Assembly: GCF_030272615.1 (NCBI RefSeq)
Contig: NC_081406.1
Coordinates: forward strand, 115,787,783 to 115,851,782
Direction of reading: 5' to 3'
DNA length: 64,000 nt
DNA from: Cryptomeria japonica
Taxonomy: Eukaryota; Streptophyta; Pinopsida; Cupressales; Cupressaceae
The notes beneath the pieces were generated by a model. The model was not told the origin of the DNA. It saw only the letters and a list, made by a program, of their open reading frames with translations, and did no database searches. Position numbers and translations under genes: made by a program. Of the stretch, positions 25,131 through 37,100 are shown in pieces. Within the stretch, counting starts at the first letter, position 1, and the number at the start of each line of letters is the position of its first letter.

Positions 25131-26626
25131 TGTGTGGGGGAAAAAGCGAGACTAGGTTAACATGCCCTAATCCTACCTCTCGACACACATTACGGAATAC
25201 GAAAGAGCCTAGAGATATCGCACAATTGGCTACTTCTTTTGGTGAAAGAGAGAGCCACGGGATATCTATTAGGATTTCTATTCCCTTGTTGAAATTGTAA
25301 GATTAAGTAATGCAAGTTCAAACCCTAATCCCAAAATGCAAGTATGAACCAATAACAAGATTGCAGAATTGAGATTAAATAATGAACAGCTGTAAATGTA
25401 AGGATAAAATAAGAATGCAGATATGTACCCGGAGTCAAAATCGGACTGAAAATGTTCGGGACGGGGGCGCGGGCGCCACTGTCCTGAAAACTGCACCCGA
25501 AACCACTGTTCTGCACTCTGAAACACTGTCTGAAAACTGTCTGCAAACTGTCTGTCCGGAGGACCAGGGCGCCCAGCGCCTCTGTCTCAGGGACCAGGGC
25601 GCCCAGCGCCCCTGTCCTGGCAGGACCAGGGTGCCCAGCACCCCTGTCCCAGTCTCCTGCTCTGCAATTTCACACAGAGTGCTATTCCAACCTTCTCTCT
25701 CCGGATCTGTATCCCGCGGCGTCGTCCGAATCCCGAAACCTACAATAATATCTGAAAAGGGGGAGGGGCGGCTATATAGGGTTTTTCCTTAGTCAAACCC
25801 CCACTTCGATGATTTCCACCTCCACGAATAGTCAAGTTGTTTTGTAAAATGTATTGTGTGTGCAGACCTAGTGTGTGTGCAAGGTCCAAAATGCAAGAAA
25901 GCAAACTAGAGCAACCTAGAAAGTAAACCCTAATTGCTTGCAAATGATAATGTAAATGCTCTAAATCAAGATGCAATGTGATCTAAAGCATGAATAAATG
26001 ATGTATCAAAGCTTATGCAAAGACATGAAAACAATACGAAATCATACCCAACCCTCAAGGGAGGAGTACAAGCCAATCTTCAGTCGGTAATCTCCTATTG
26101 TTCTTCAATGTCTTCCAAGCCCTAAGTGGATGAATGAATTTGATAGATGCTTGATAGAAAGATGTTGTAAGATGTTGAAGTCCTCAAAGATCTGCTCTTT
26201 CACTGCATATGAAGTTCCTGGAAACCAAAAATCCATCCCTTCAAATGAGGAAAGAGAGCTTTTAAGTATGAAACCCTAGGTCGTAAATTCGTATTTTGGC
26301 TGACCTAGAGATTGAATATCCCGCCAATTTCTTGGGGTTAAGCTTTATTTTATGATTGGATCGTGCTCCCAAAATTTCGGGAAAAATGTCCGGGACCATG
26401 TGCACCGGGTGCCACGGTCCCGACAACTTTTCACCAAATTTTCAAGGCCGTCGGATATGATGATTTTAGAGAGAATCCCGAAGTTACAGGTGATTTCGAG
26501 ATGTTTTGACCCCGAAATCAAGCCCCCAAGTTCGAAATAGGACTTAATTAGGGTTTTTGATTGAGTGATGTATTGAAGGAATAAAATGCGAGGGGCGCGC
26601 TTTAATGAAAGGGCCCAACTTTATGA
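25131..26626 (-). repeat. 5' LTR of element B, outer end missing
   Basis: Reverse orientation, starting TGTGTGGGGG at 25131 and matching 14021-15515 closely, including the hairpin array (25561-25649). Homology ends after CAACTTTATGA at 26626, so about 150 bp of the outer end (and any target duplication) are gone. Confidence 0.85.
25561..25649. repeat. GC-rich hairpin array in B 5' LTR
   Basis: Three reversed units matching those at 14451-14539, with different substitutions in the arms (for example GCGCCCAGCGCC where the other LTR has GCACCCAGTGCC, changed on both sides). Confidence 0.75.
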
Positions 26627-27412
26627 GAAGAAGAGAGGGAGAGGGCATGGATGCCATACACTAGTAGATCTTTTTCTTGGTGATCCATATTAAGGAGGAG
26701 AGTAGGAATACTCTAGCTATGTTTTCCTAGTCTGACTCATCCTACTGTGTGTGTTTTTGTTTGGTTTCAGGTGTTAAGAATACCATATAAGAGTTTGTTT
26801 TCTTTAGTTTCGAGCATGCGACAACCTGTGTAAGACATAAAATAAAAATATAAATGTGTGTCTAGTATTGGAAACATCTCATGTAAGATTTGTATGACTC
26901 TAGTTTGAAGAATGTGTAACCCCATATAAGACAAATATATGCCTGGTTTTGAAGACATCCCATGTAAGAATTTGTTTTCTTTGGTTTTAAGAATGTGTGC
27001 CCCGTATAAGACATATATAAATGCTACGTCTAGTTCCAGGCATGAAGCATGTCATGTAAGAGTTTGTTTTCTCTGGTTTAGAGAATGAACACCATGTTTA
27101 AGACATTAAAAAATATGGTGCAATATAGTAAAAATAGGGCAATATGTATGCACCCCCTTAAGATGTCAATATAGGCCTATCATGATGTCTTAAGGAAGCT
27201 AGAAACAAGTATACCCACCTTCAACACCAAGGAGATATCCTTAAGGAAACAATGTTCATAAATCTGGTGTTATGGTGTTGTTGTTGATTACATTATGTTT
27301 CTATATCTTTCTTTCATTCATTTTCATTAAGTAGTTAAAAGGACAGGTTAATAAGATTAAAAATCAGAAAACACTGATTCACCCCCCCTCTTACTGTTCG
27401 TTAACTCCAACA
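26627..27412 (+). mobile_element. Copia-type LTR remnant with degenerate tandem units
   Basis: No gene. The right end, CTGATTCACCCCCCCTC followed by TTAACTCCAACA at 27412, resembles the LTR end of element C (50060-50101). No primer-binding site follows, so this looks like a solo or truncated LTR. A possible start TGTTAAGAATACC is at 26772, but the flanking pentamers do not match. Within it, four diverged units of about 85-100 bp repeat from 26775 to 27110, each with a TGTAAGAGTTTGTTTTCT-like core and a TATAAGACAT-like block. Left of 26772 I see nothing identifiable. Confidence 0.45.
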
Positions 27413-28524
27413 AAGATAAGCTCTAGGAGAATAAGGGGGATCTAGAGAGATTGAAACACCAATATTTTGACCTTACCCCCCTTATACTAGGGTATGTGTA
27501 TGAGAATAAGATGGTGCTATGTTTCTCTTCAATGCTTGCTCTCCATTAGAGAGATCATTGATAGGAGTATTAGCTCTTTTTCCATTCACATGAGATACCA
27601 TAGGAGGTACAATTATTAGATTTTACATTAGCATCTCTAGGATTATTATCTACAAAAGCTTTTGTGTGATCTACATATGTAATATATTTTATCAAAAATA
27701 GCATCATAAAACAACATACATCATGGATAAAATATTTGAGATTTAATTGATTAATAGGAAGCATTTTGAAAATTCTAAAAATGTAATATGTAAAAGTGCT
27801 ATGAATGAAAAGAAGTAATTTGAACTGAAATAAACCATTATCCAACACATCATTACGTTAAATATAAGTGAAAACCAATGTAATCATATTTGAAATGGAA
27901 AATAAATCGGATCTATTAAGTGCCATTATGAATGTCTAAGATCAGATCTAAAAACAAAAGTTATTGATTATGCAACCCATAAATCAAACTAACTAAAATA
28001 AATTAGCATTTTTATAAATTTAACCTCTAAATTTATGTAATTTTGATTAAAAATACAATCTATGAGTGCAAAATTGAAAATAAAAATGCCTACAAATCAA
28101 ATTTAATTACACAAATAGGAAATAGTGGTTTAAGGAGTTGGGTTTACTAAATATGATGGTTTAAATTAGGGTTAGGGTTAAATTAAGATAATAAAACCTC
28201 TAAATGACCAAATTAACCATCACATTAAGGAGAAGAGGAATATGATATATCTAGCCTTGATAGACTAAGATTCTGATAAGATTATAGGCACTTTTGATAG
28301 GGCTCTATCGTCATTGAATTGTTGAAGATTAGGGGAAAATAGGTTGTTATTGAAGCAAACTGGTAGAAACAATGTACTATAGATGTTGTGCAGAGACACC
28401 TACCTAGATCTAGGTAAAATAAGATGCCACAGATCTATTCCTAGAAGTTTAACCTAATTTTTCAAGACCAGGTAGTAACAATTCACCATGATCCTCCAAA
28501 TTTCCCATGTTCGAAATATGAATC
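27413..28524. repeat. Repeat R copy 2, left part, and flank
   Basis: AT-rich, non-coding. From 28205 to 28524 it aligns with bases 1 to about 325 of the window. The preceding part has nothing to compare with. R continues at 44709 on the other side of element T3, which inserted here; GAATC at 28520-28524 is the left target-site copy. Confidence 0.65.
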
Positions 28525-29297
28525 TGTATATGGTGAAAATGGATAACAATAATAATAAGATTGAAAGGCTAAATGAATCCAACCACAAAAACCCTAGCCT
28601 AACAATAACAAAGATCCACCATAACATATGAAGATTACCTAAGACAATGCAAATAAAACAAAATCACAAAGATTATACCATCACATGTCCAATAGGGTTT
28701 TGATCTCCATTCTTCCTATCTCCATTGATCTTGCTTGATATATTTGCTCTCAGATTTTATATGCACAAGAGCTCAACAAAGAACGGAATGTGGTTGCAAG
28801 TAGGATCGTAATGTAGTCAAAATGATCATTTGCATGAGTGATTAGGGTTTGATAATGAAGGAAGCATCTTCTTAAATAGAAGACACAATATGAAATGGAG
28901 GGATAAGATTGAGAGGTGTAAAAAGAGAGGTCGGCTAGGATTAGAGGGTAGGTAGAAGAAATAGTAAAATAATGAAAGAGGTAGGTAGTGTATGAATTAA
29001 GAGATGAATGACATGTGTCATGTGTAGAAAAAGATAATGAATTAATTAAATAAATAAAGATTTATTTAATTAATAGAGGAAATAAGATAATTAAATAAAT
29101 AAAATATTTATTTAATTTAGGAAAAGGATAATTTAAATAAATAAATGTATTTATTTAAATGAGAAATAAGGCTAGAAGAGGATAAATGAATTAATTAAAT
29201 AAATAAAGATTTATTTAATCAATAGAAGAATTAGGCTTAGATAATTAAATAAATAAAATATTTATTTAATTAGACATGACAATTTTGGGTGTCTACA
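28525..29297 (-). repeat. 3' LTR of element T3
   Basis: 773 bp, from TGTATATGG to GTCTACA in plus-strand reading, matching 43936-44708 base for base apart from about eight substitutions. The part nearest the internal region holds five AT-rich perfect or near-perfect hairpins (29039-29272). Confidence 0.93.
29039..29272. repeat. Five AT-rich hairpins in T3 LTR
   Basis: Five inverted repeats of 13-15 bp arms with 3-4 nt loops, for example ATTAATTAAATAAAT / ATTTATTTAATTAAT. The third unit has ATTTAAATAAATA against TATTTATTTAAAT, changed on both arms relative to the others. The other LTR has the same set at 44450-44683. Confidence 0.8.
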
Positions 29298-29311
29298 TTT
29301 TGCCCCTCTTT
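29298..29311 (-). other. Polypurine tract of T3
   Basis: In the element's sense CAAAGAGGGGCAAA, directly before the 3' LTR; similar to the AAAGTGGGGCTAAA tract of A. Confidence 0.75.
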
Positions 29312-29541
29312 GAGACAATGCGGCTTGTCGCGTTGTTTCAAAGAAGATAAGATGAACTGATACAGAGGTGCCCCAGTATGGGAATGATATGCCCCCTCAA
29401 GAGATTGGATGAAAATGTCTAAAAAGATTGCAGACAATCTCTCGATAAGAAAGACAAGATAGAATGGATTGACCTGATAAAGTGACAAAGTCACGAGATG
29501 AAGAAGACTGACTCAAGAAATGAAGGCGAGGGCTAGGGTAG

Positions 29542-29551
29542 GCTATAAGAT
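29542..29551 (+). promoter_or_regulatory. Possible TATA box of T3 PMD gene
   Basis: GCTATAAGAT about 100 bp upstream of the PMD start codon at 29642, between the LTR and the gene. This is a weak call from position and sequence only. Confidence 0.35.
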
Positions 29552-29641
29552 AGACCATGGGCAAAAGACATCCTCATTGTCATCTACACCTTCACGAGAT
29601 CAAAGTGCAGAGCAAGAAAAGAGCAGCAACAGTCAGCAGTG

Positions 29642-31758
29642 ATGGCTTTCGTACACAGATTCGATCGCGTTCGCCGATTTCAGAGGCCAGTAGAGGTAGG
29701 AGAGCCAGTAAGTACCACCAAACCTCCTCGTAATTTGATGCATTTGCTTTTGTCATTAATGCATGCCGAATAGAGCAATAAATGCGCTTAGAAGTAGGGT
29801 ACAAAAAATGCAAAAATCGGGAAACCGCGTCTATGTCAGTGTCAGGCGCGTCTATGTCGATGCCAGGCACGTCTGTGTTTGGAACCGCGTTTGCTTCTAA
29901 TGCGGGTGCGTCTACGTCCGTCAGGGGCGTTTATGTTGCAAAGTCGCGTTTGTGAACAATGTAGGCACGTTTATGTAAAACAGGTGCGTCTGTGTTGTTT
30001 AGGTGCGCTTGTGCAGTCTATAGGCGCGTTTGTGAGTTAGAAACACGTTTATGTCCGAAAAATGCAAGGTTTTGTCTTCTAGGTCAAATCGGCAGTTCTA
30101 TGATGAACATACGCTGTCGATTAGATAAGCTGCTGAGAGGATACACTCAAGCAGGTCCTCTAGGAAGACTAGGATAGATCAAGGCACTTTGTGATGAACA
30201 GGGAGCACCAAGATAGAGTACTTTGTGATGAACGGGGAGTACCCAAAGTATGAGCAGCACTTTGTGATGAATAGGGAGTGCAAAATGTGAGTAACACTTT
30301 GTGATGAACAGGGAGTGTCACACACGTAGTACTTTGTGATGAACAGGGAGTACTACTAGGATAGAAGCAACACTTTGTGATGAACAGTGAGTGTCACTGA
30401 GATAGATAACCATATGCATTTAGATAAAAGATAGCATTTTGTGATGAATAGTGAATGCCACGATGACTGACATGATTTGATTTGTTTGACTGCAGGAGTA
30501 TTTGCCTATGTTAGAGTCATGGGAGAGATTCCCGTCGACACAGAGGTTGAAACCGGAGTTGTCATTTCAAGATAGAGCTGCCATCGAGGAGATGGGTTTG
30601 AGACACGTGCTGTATGTGCCTGAGTTTCGGGCAAACATGGGTTTGCTGACTGCGCTGGCCGAGAGATGGCATTCAGAGACTTGCACATTCCATTTGCTGA
30701 TGGGTGAAATGACAGTCACCCTTGAGGATGTTTACAGGATTCTGCATATACCGATTGATGGAGACCTGATTCCATATGATCGTGATGGAGACAGAGAGGC
30801 TTTGAGATGGGTGTTTCAGGATCCCGGCCTAGAGATGAGAGCAGGACATGTGGCATGGGACACCATGATCGCGATAGGGTTAGCCTTGCCAGCTGTGATT
30901 GGAGGAGCTATCAATGGGTTCCTATGTCCGGACAGGGTGACACGAGGGTTGGCAATGGGCTGGGGAGGAACACTGGAGACACTGGTGATGCAGCACACCA
31001 GATATGCATGGGGTCCATGTGTGTTGGCCCACCTATATTATGAGCTTCACCAGTTTGTATACCATGGATCAGTGGGACTGGGCTGTGGAGTGACACTACT
31101 GCAGGTTTGGGCGTACGAGCATCTGCCTATTACGCGACCGATACATTTCAGAGGGAGAGGTCATGGATGGAGTTTTGTTCATCTGTATGACATGATCACC
31201 TCACAGCCGCGGATTGGCAGGTTAGAGCATTGGCAGCGAGTGATAGATGACATTGACGTAGTCATCTGGAGGCCGTATCTGGGATGCGAGGAGTGGGAGG
31301 ATGACGCAGTGGAGCTGCCTTACACCTTCCAGAGCAGGTATCTGATTGGGTGGATGCCCTATATACTAGAGAGACAGCTGGTGGACAGAGTATGTAGGCA
31401 GTATGGCAGGATACAGAGGATGCCACGAGGCTCGGGTATGTATGCCCGTACAGTTAGAGATCAGGCACAGTTCGGGCCTTTATTTTCATATGATCAGGCG
31501 CTGACACAGCTAGCAGAGATGGTGCCCCTACCCTGGGATATGTGGCCAGAGATCGAGGACGCTGGGATGGATGCAGAGTATGCAGCATATTGGGCCGAGC
31601 ATCCATTCCCTCGATTGACAGATCCAAGAGAGCTACTAGAGGGAGATGGAGGAGGAGATGATGATGATGATGGTGGGGGTGATGGAGGCCGAGGCCGACG
31701 GAGGCGGAGGGGAGTAGTTGGGGAGAGGAGGGTGGTACCTCAGAGTGAGGGTGGATAG
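29642..31758 (+). CDS. Antisense plant mobile domain (PMD) protein of T3, two exons, frame open
   Basis: Exon 1 29642-29707 encodes 22 residues from ATG. The intron 29708-30495 has GTAAGT and TGCAG ends and phase 0. Exon 2 30496-31758 is open for 420 codons, so the protein has 442 residues. The PMD signature (ETCTFHLLMGEMTVTLEDV, then IPIDG) lies near residues 78-110, followed by conserved Trp and Pro blocks (VIWRPYL) and an Asp/Gly/Arg-rich end. It lies antisense to gag-pol, between pol and the 3' LTR, as in A and B, with the same short-exon, repeat-filled intron and long-exon layout. The start is set by the ATG whose exon joins in frame; the match of exon layout to A and B supports it. Homologous host PMD proteins act in silencing; whether this one counters or mimics them is not visible. 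The intron is packed with arrays (29825-30055 and 30183-30458). Confidence 0.85.
29825..30055. repeat. CGCGTCTATGT motif array in T3 PMD intron (12 units)
   Basis: Twelve copies of a roughly 11-bp core, YGCGTYTRTGT, at 18-21 bp spacing with unrelated spacers. The same core in opposite orientation (ACACAGACGCG on the plus strand) forms arrays at 42192-42345 and 43567-43824 in the leader of the same element. Confidence 0.85.
30183..30458. repeat. Seven co-varying hairpins with 15-nt loop in T3 PMD intron
   Basis: Seven copies of the 15-nt sequence TTGTGATGAACAGGG (few variants) at 30189, 30223, 30262, 30299, 30334, 30375 and 30439. The flanks change between copies yet stay complementary: GTACT/AGTAC, GCACT/AGTGC, ACACT/AGTGT, TAGTACT/AGTACTA, ACACT/AGTGT and GCATT/AATGC in units two to seven. 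Unit one (GGCACT/AGCACC) is imperfect. Units are 34-64 bp apart. The constant loop length and paired changes argue for a structure kept in RNA or single-stranded DNA. Confidence 0.88.
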
Positions 31759-32504
31759 GAGGGATAGGCCCAGGTGGTGAGGGGTCGCAGTGGATTGCCC
31801 CTACAGGTACCAGCAGCACAGGGTCCTAGAGCACAGGGACAGGTTACAGGGGCAAGTGCCAGTATAGGCACAAGAGTAGGGACGGAGACAGGTACAGGGA
31901 CCTAGACATGTACCGAGACAGGTACCCGTACAGGCACCAGCACAGGTACAGGGACAGGTACAGGGGTAGGCACCCGTAGAGGGAGAGCCACAGGCAGAGG
32001 CAGAGGGTGGGGATCCAAAGGAGGATGAGCTGATTGAGCTCAGGGAGATCTGCCAGGGCCAGGTAGATGAGATACAGGATCTAGAGAGGGAGAGAGACCA
32101 TCTCAGGATGAGGCTCAGGGATACTGAGCGGGAGAGGGATTAGGCGATTCAGCGCTATACGGAGGCTAAGACAGCGCTGAGGGAAGGGAGGCAGGCGATG
32201 GAGGACGCAAGAGCAGGCTACACATATGTCATGCGAGCCAGAGAGGAGATTGCCTATTGGAGGGACCTTTATTATGGTGTCGTGCCAGCAAATCAGCGAG
32301 CAAGGAGCTTCCATAGACCATCACGGACAGCGACAGCTACGGAAGGGAGCCGGAGGGGACAGGCATCGAGTGGTGGGGTCATGTGTCCTCCACCACCACC
32401 AGATAGGGGGGACAGGTAGGGTGATCCTGGGGCAGGTCCTTCGAGGGCTCAGATTCCATCGAGGCCAGGCGGCTCCGAGGGAGGGAGTTCATCATAGCCA
32501 TAGA
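31759..32504 (+). pseudogene. Former C-terminal part of T3 PMD gene (coiled coil), out of frame
   Basis: Beyond the stop at 31758, sequence similar in character to the C-terminal part of the A/B PMD genes continues. First comes a Gly/Thr-rich stretch made of degenerate ACAGGT repeats (about 31855-31990), then a charged helical segment (from about 32024, ELREICQGQVDEIQDLERER) and a Pro/Ser-rich tail. It is in another frame than exon 2 and has a stop at about 32142. A frameshift and a premature stop have probably shortened the protein; alternatively an unseen intron joins them. Confidence 0.5.
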
Positions 32505-34190
32505 GGGCTCCCTTGTATCAGTATTTGTACCATTTTTGTATTGTAGACACCTACGGGTGATTTTGTAGCCATATGATTTTTTTGACATCATTGTACCATG
32601 ACACTTTATATATATATATGAGATGATTCATTTTTGCGGCAGCTATATGCATGTGTACCTATGTGATGAGATGTTCTTATGATGTATGTTTTATGTGATG
32701 GATGCAAATATGTATATGATGCAATGCAATATAGTTTTATATGTGTATGCTTGATGCAAATGTGAATGTATGTAATGCAGATGAATATGATAATGTAAAT
32801 GTAAATTGTGCTAACAGGTGTTGTGTGCAAGATGTGATGCAATTGTGATATCTATATGTATGTGTGAAATGCTTATATGTGGTAATGCAGGTGTAAACTA
32901 CATGAAATGCAAATATTTTTGGTGTGTCATTATACTCAGTCATGTGATAGCAAGCTACACGGACTTGAGAAGGACTATGGAGGTCAATCAAGAAAGGGGG
33001 ATGGAAGATAGAAGATATGAACGTGAAAGAGCTTCTTGTGCGTTATCATCATTGAGCTTTATTATGGCAAGTAGGTTATGACAATCGAGGCATATGTTCG
33101 ACCCAGAAAGTCATTGTACCTGTTTGCATGGAGATAAGACAGTCACAAACAAGAAATGCCCCAGGTCATACTAGACTCACAATGTCCTCATATCCTCAGA
33201 CAAGTCATAGCATTACTAAAAGGCAATCCACAGACAGCAAACAAAAATAGGTGACGATACCCCATCCTCGCCTTTCTAGTCAAAGACATCCTGGAGATAG
33301 AATCTCTAGTCAGAGACATCCCAGAAAAGCTAAAAGACATGTCACCATAAGATAAAATCAAAAGAAAACCAAGACTCGACACTAACATCCACTGTAGTCC
33401 TCAAGTTTAGTGTCTCTTGTCACTTGTATAAGTCTTATTTGATTGTAGTCATAATGTTTACTTTCACAAAATGAATAGATAGCACTGAACCATAATGTTG
33501 TCTGAGTCTGTTGAAAGATTTGATTTGTTGAAGCTCATTGTTGCTGCCGTGTCTCATCTGAAACTAACTGAATCCATGAAACTGATACTTTATTGCAGAG
33601 AAGATGAAACTTTATTGCGGACTGGCGATGCAAATGTTGCTTTATTGCGGATTGTGCACGGATAGAGTGAAGGAAGCTGGAAGAAACTATACTCCTCAAA
33701 ACATGTGATGTTCTTAGTTCCACACCCATTACTAGACATAGGAATTGCCTTAGCCATAGATAGGATCTGATTTATTATGGATGGAAAGGGATGAAAAGGG
33801 GGGTTTATTATGAATGGCTAACCAATCTTAGGTAGATCAATAACAAGCCATGATGGGAATGGGTAAGTTTATTAGGAGTGAATTGGTCGTGAGTGTGTGC
33901 AATGTGAAGGATGAAAGTGAATCCTGAAGGAGGGAGGAGCAATGTCTCTACGCATGGCGCTGGTGACCCAGTTTTCACCATGGTACTTGCCCAGGGCACC
34001 ACCGAAGTGGTTTTCACTGTTGGATGAAATTATTTCTCTTTACTTTTTTGGATTTTTCAATTTTTTTTGTGTCACAAGGCACCTGTTTGCCAGTTTTTCA
34101 CCAAGTAACGATTTTTTTGTTTTTATAATTTTTTTGTATTTTTGAATTTTTTGATTTTTTTGTATTTTTGAATTAGGATATTCCGGAGAA
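32505..34190. other. Convergent spacer of T3
   Basis: 1.7 kb between the end of the PMD gene (+) and the end of pol (-). It holds a short (TA)n at about 32611, several copies of CTTTATTGCGGA at about 33590-33650, and T-rich tandem TTTTTTGTATTTTTGAAT units at about 34050-34175. No convincing gene; small frames here have no recognisable domain. Confidence 0.6.
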
Positions 34191-37100
34191 CTATGTGTAA
34201 AATCTGCGAAGATGCATGCTGTTGATAGGATCCTCCAAAGGTTCACCTTCTGTAGTTGAGAGCTGATATGCACCAGATCCATATGCTGCTCTAATAATGT
34301 AAGGACCAAGCCAATTTGGTTCGAACTTGCCCTTCTTCTCTCTGTCTTGCTGATTCTTGGGATTTTCTCTGAGAACCAAGTCACCTACCTCAAATGTGCA
34401 AGGCTTGACTTTGTGATTGTAGCTGCGACTCATTCGTTGTTGGTAAGCCTTGAGATGATTAAAAGCAGTTTATCTCCATTCATCCAGCAGTTCTAGTTCT
34501 TGTAAGCGAGAGACTCTATAATCTTCATTATTGATGATGTTTTGCAAAGAGACCCGTAAAGAAGGTAACTCGACCTCAATAGGCAAGATGGCTTCAGCAC
34601 CGTAGACAAGTGAGTAGGGTGTAGCTCCTGTAGGTGTGCGGACACTTGTGCGGTAGGCCCAAAGTGTAGGATTGAGTTGGATATGCCAGTTACGGCCAGC
34701 GTCGTCGACTGTCTTTTTGAGGATTTTAAGAATTGTTTTATTAGACGCCTCAGCTTGGCCATTACCTTGGGGGTAATATGGTGTGGAGAAACGATGGGAA
34801 ATATGGAAGCGGTCATAGAGTTCACGAACATCCTGATTTTTGAAGGGACGCACGTTATCAGTAATAATGGAATCAAGAATACCATATCGGCAAATGATAT
34901 AATTAAGGTTGAAGGTAGCAATTTGTTTTCCAGTGACTTGTGTGAGAGGCACGGCTTCAATCCACTTTGTGAAATACCCTATGGCTGTGATAATGAATTT
35001 ATGACCATTGGAAGAAGGAGGGTGAATCTTGCCTATGAGATCAAGTCCCCACTAACAAAAGGGCCAAGGAGACGCGAGTGGTTGTAGTTCTTGTGCTGGT
35101 GCATGTATGAGGTCTCCATGAATTTGACATTGCTTACATTTCTTGACAAATTGATATGAGTCTTTTTCCATATTGGGCTAGTAATATCCAGTCCTGATGA
35201 GTTTCTTGGCCAAGGTAGGACCACTAGCATGCGGACCACATATCCCTTCATGCACTTCACGTAATGCAATCTGAGCTTCATCACTTTCTAAACATCTAAG
35301 AAGAGTGCCATCTAGACCTTGTCGATATAAGATATCAGCTAGAATGACATATCGAGAGGATTGGCGAATGAAAGTGCGATGTTGGTTATTCGATAGATCA
35401 GGAGGTAAGGTATTGTCGCGAAGATATGTGAATATGGAACCATATAACTGGGATTCGGGACCAATAACGCATATCATTTCAGTAGGAGTGATCTCATATG
35501 AAGGAACCAAAAGGTTATCCACCAAGAACTCATAGCAGGTTTCATTTTGAGGTAGGTCAATTAGTGAAGCAATTGTAGCCATGGCATCTGCAGCACGATT
35601 CTGCTCCTTGGTATCTGCTCAAAATCTATCTTTGTGAAGTGTTGTTTCAAATCATCCACCATTTGTTTGTAAGGCATTAATTTTTCATCTTTTGTTTGGT
35701 AATCATCAGTTGCTTGACGGATGACAAGTTGAGAATCCCCAAAAACATGAAGTTCTTGGATCTTCCACTGAACTGCAATTCGTAATCCAGTTGTTAATGC
35801 CTCATATTCCGCTATATTGTTAGTGCAAGGAAATGATAAGCGATATGATTTTGGTATAGAATCGCCTTGAGGAGTTATAAAGAGAATACCAGCGCCTGCC
35901 CCATGCTGTGTGTATGAACCGTCAAAGTACAGTTGCCATGGCTTTGCATGTGATATTGTTAAAATGGATTCATCTGGAAATTCTGAATTTAGAGGAACAT
36001 CATCAATCATGGGGGCATCTGTTAATTGATCCGCGATTGCTTGTCCTTTTATTGCTTTTTTGTCTACATACTGGATGTCGAATTCACTCAGGATCATTAC
36101 CCACTTGGCCAGTCGCCCAGTAAGTGTTGCTTTATTGAGGAGGTATTTCAATGGATCAATTCTTGCAATCAACTTAGTCTTATGAGTGAGCATATAATGT
36201 CATAATTTTTGTGAAGCAAAGACCATGGTGAGACATGCACGCTCGATTGGTGTGTAGTTTAGCTCATATCCCACCAATGTGCGACTGATATAGTATACTG
36301 CTTTTTCCTTGCCGTCAGCAATTTGTTGTGCTAGGAGTGCCCCTAATGCTGTTGGAGTAGTTGATATGTATAGTAACAAAGGCTGATTTGGAATTGGTGG
36401 CATCAAAACTAGCGGATTCAAAAGATAATCTTTGAGCGTCTGAAAAGCTTGTTGACAGTTATCATCCCATTTGAACTTGATATTTTTATGTAGCAGGTGC
36501 TGAAAAGGATTACACTTATCTGCAAGTTGTGCTATGAATATTCGTATAGACTGGAGTCTCCCTTGTAAGGATCAAAGTTGACTGATATTTCTGCGTGGCG
36601 ACATGTCCAAGATAGCCTTGACTTTTGCTGGATCGGCTTCGATTCCTCTTTTGGACATAATGAATCCAAGGAGCTTCCCGGAGGTTACTCCAAAGACACA
36701 TTTCTTGGGGTTTAATCTTACTTTGTATTTTTCCAACCGATCAAAGATGACTGAAAGTATGTCCAAATGTGTATCTCTGTCTATTGATTTACCCAAGAGA
36801 TCATCAACATAATCTTCCACGGTTATGTGCATGAGATCATGAAAGATAGTGGTCATTGCTCTTTGATATGTAGCACCTGCATTTTTCAGCCCAAAGGGCA
36901 TGACATTCCAATAGAAAGTTCCCCATAGACAAGTGAATGATGTTTTGTGTTGATCCTCGGGTGCAATCCTGATTTGATTATAACCAGAAAATCCATCCAT
37001 TAAAGATAACATTTCGTGACCTACTGTGAGATCAACGATCAAATCAATATTTGGTAATGGGAAGTCATCTTTCGGACAAGATTTGTTGATGTCTCTGAAA

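Larger units (their letters stand above)
14021..26626 (-). mobile_element. Tat-lineage Ty3/Gypsy element B, reverse, 5' LTR truncated
   Basis: Same family and plan as A but reversed: 3' LTR 14021-15665, polypurine tract, PMD gene (+, 16250-18782), polyprotein (-, 24960-19393), primer-binding site, 5' LTR 25131-26626. The inner LTR end is intact. The outer one lacks about 150 bp compared with 15516-15665 and runs into unrelated DNA. The coding region is much less damaged than A's (one stop), so B is probably the younger insertion, in line with its lying inside A's LTR. Confidence 0.92.

Noticed and set aside
28165-28180. Telomere-like AGGGTTAGGGTT
   Set aside because: Only two units, in AT-rich repeat DNA; not a telomeric tract.
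29825-30055. CRISPR-like array (regular short motif with unique spacers)
   Set aside because: Motif and spacers are far too short and the motif is degenerate; the setting is a plant retroelement.
30183-30458. C/D-box snoRNA cluster, because the loop contains GTGATGA, which fits the C box
   Set aside because: No CTGA box D is found at the expected place in the units, and the loop size and stem position do not fit a C/D snoRNA.
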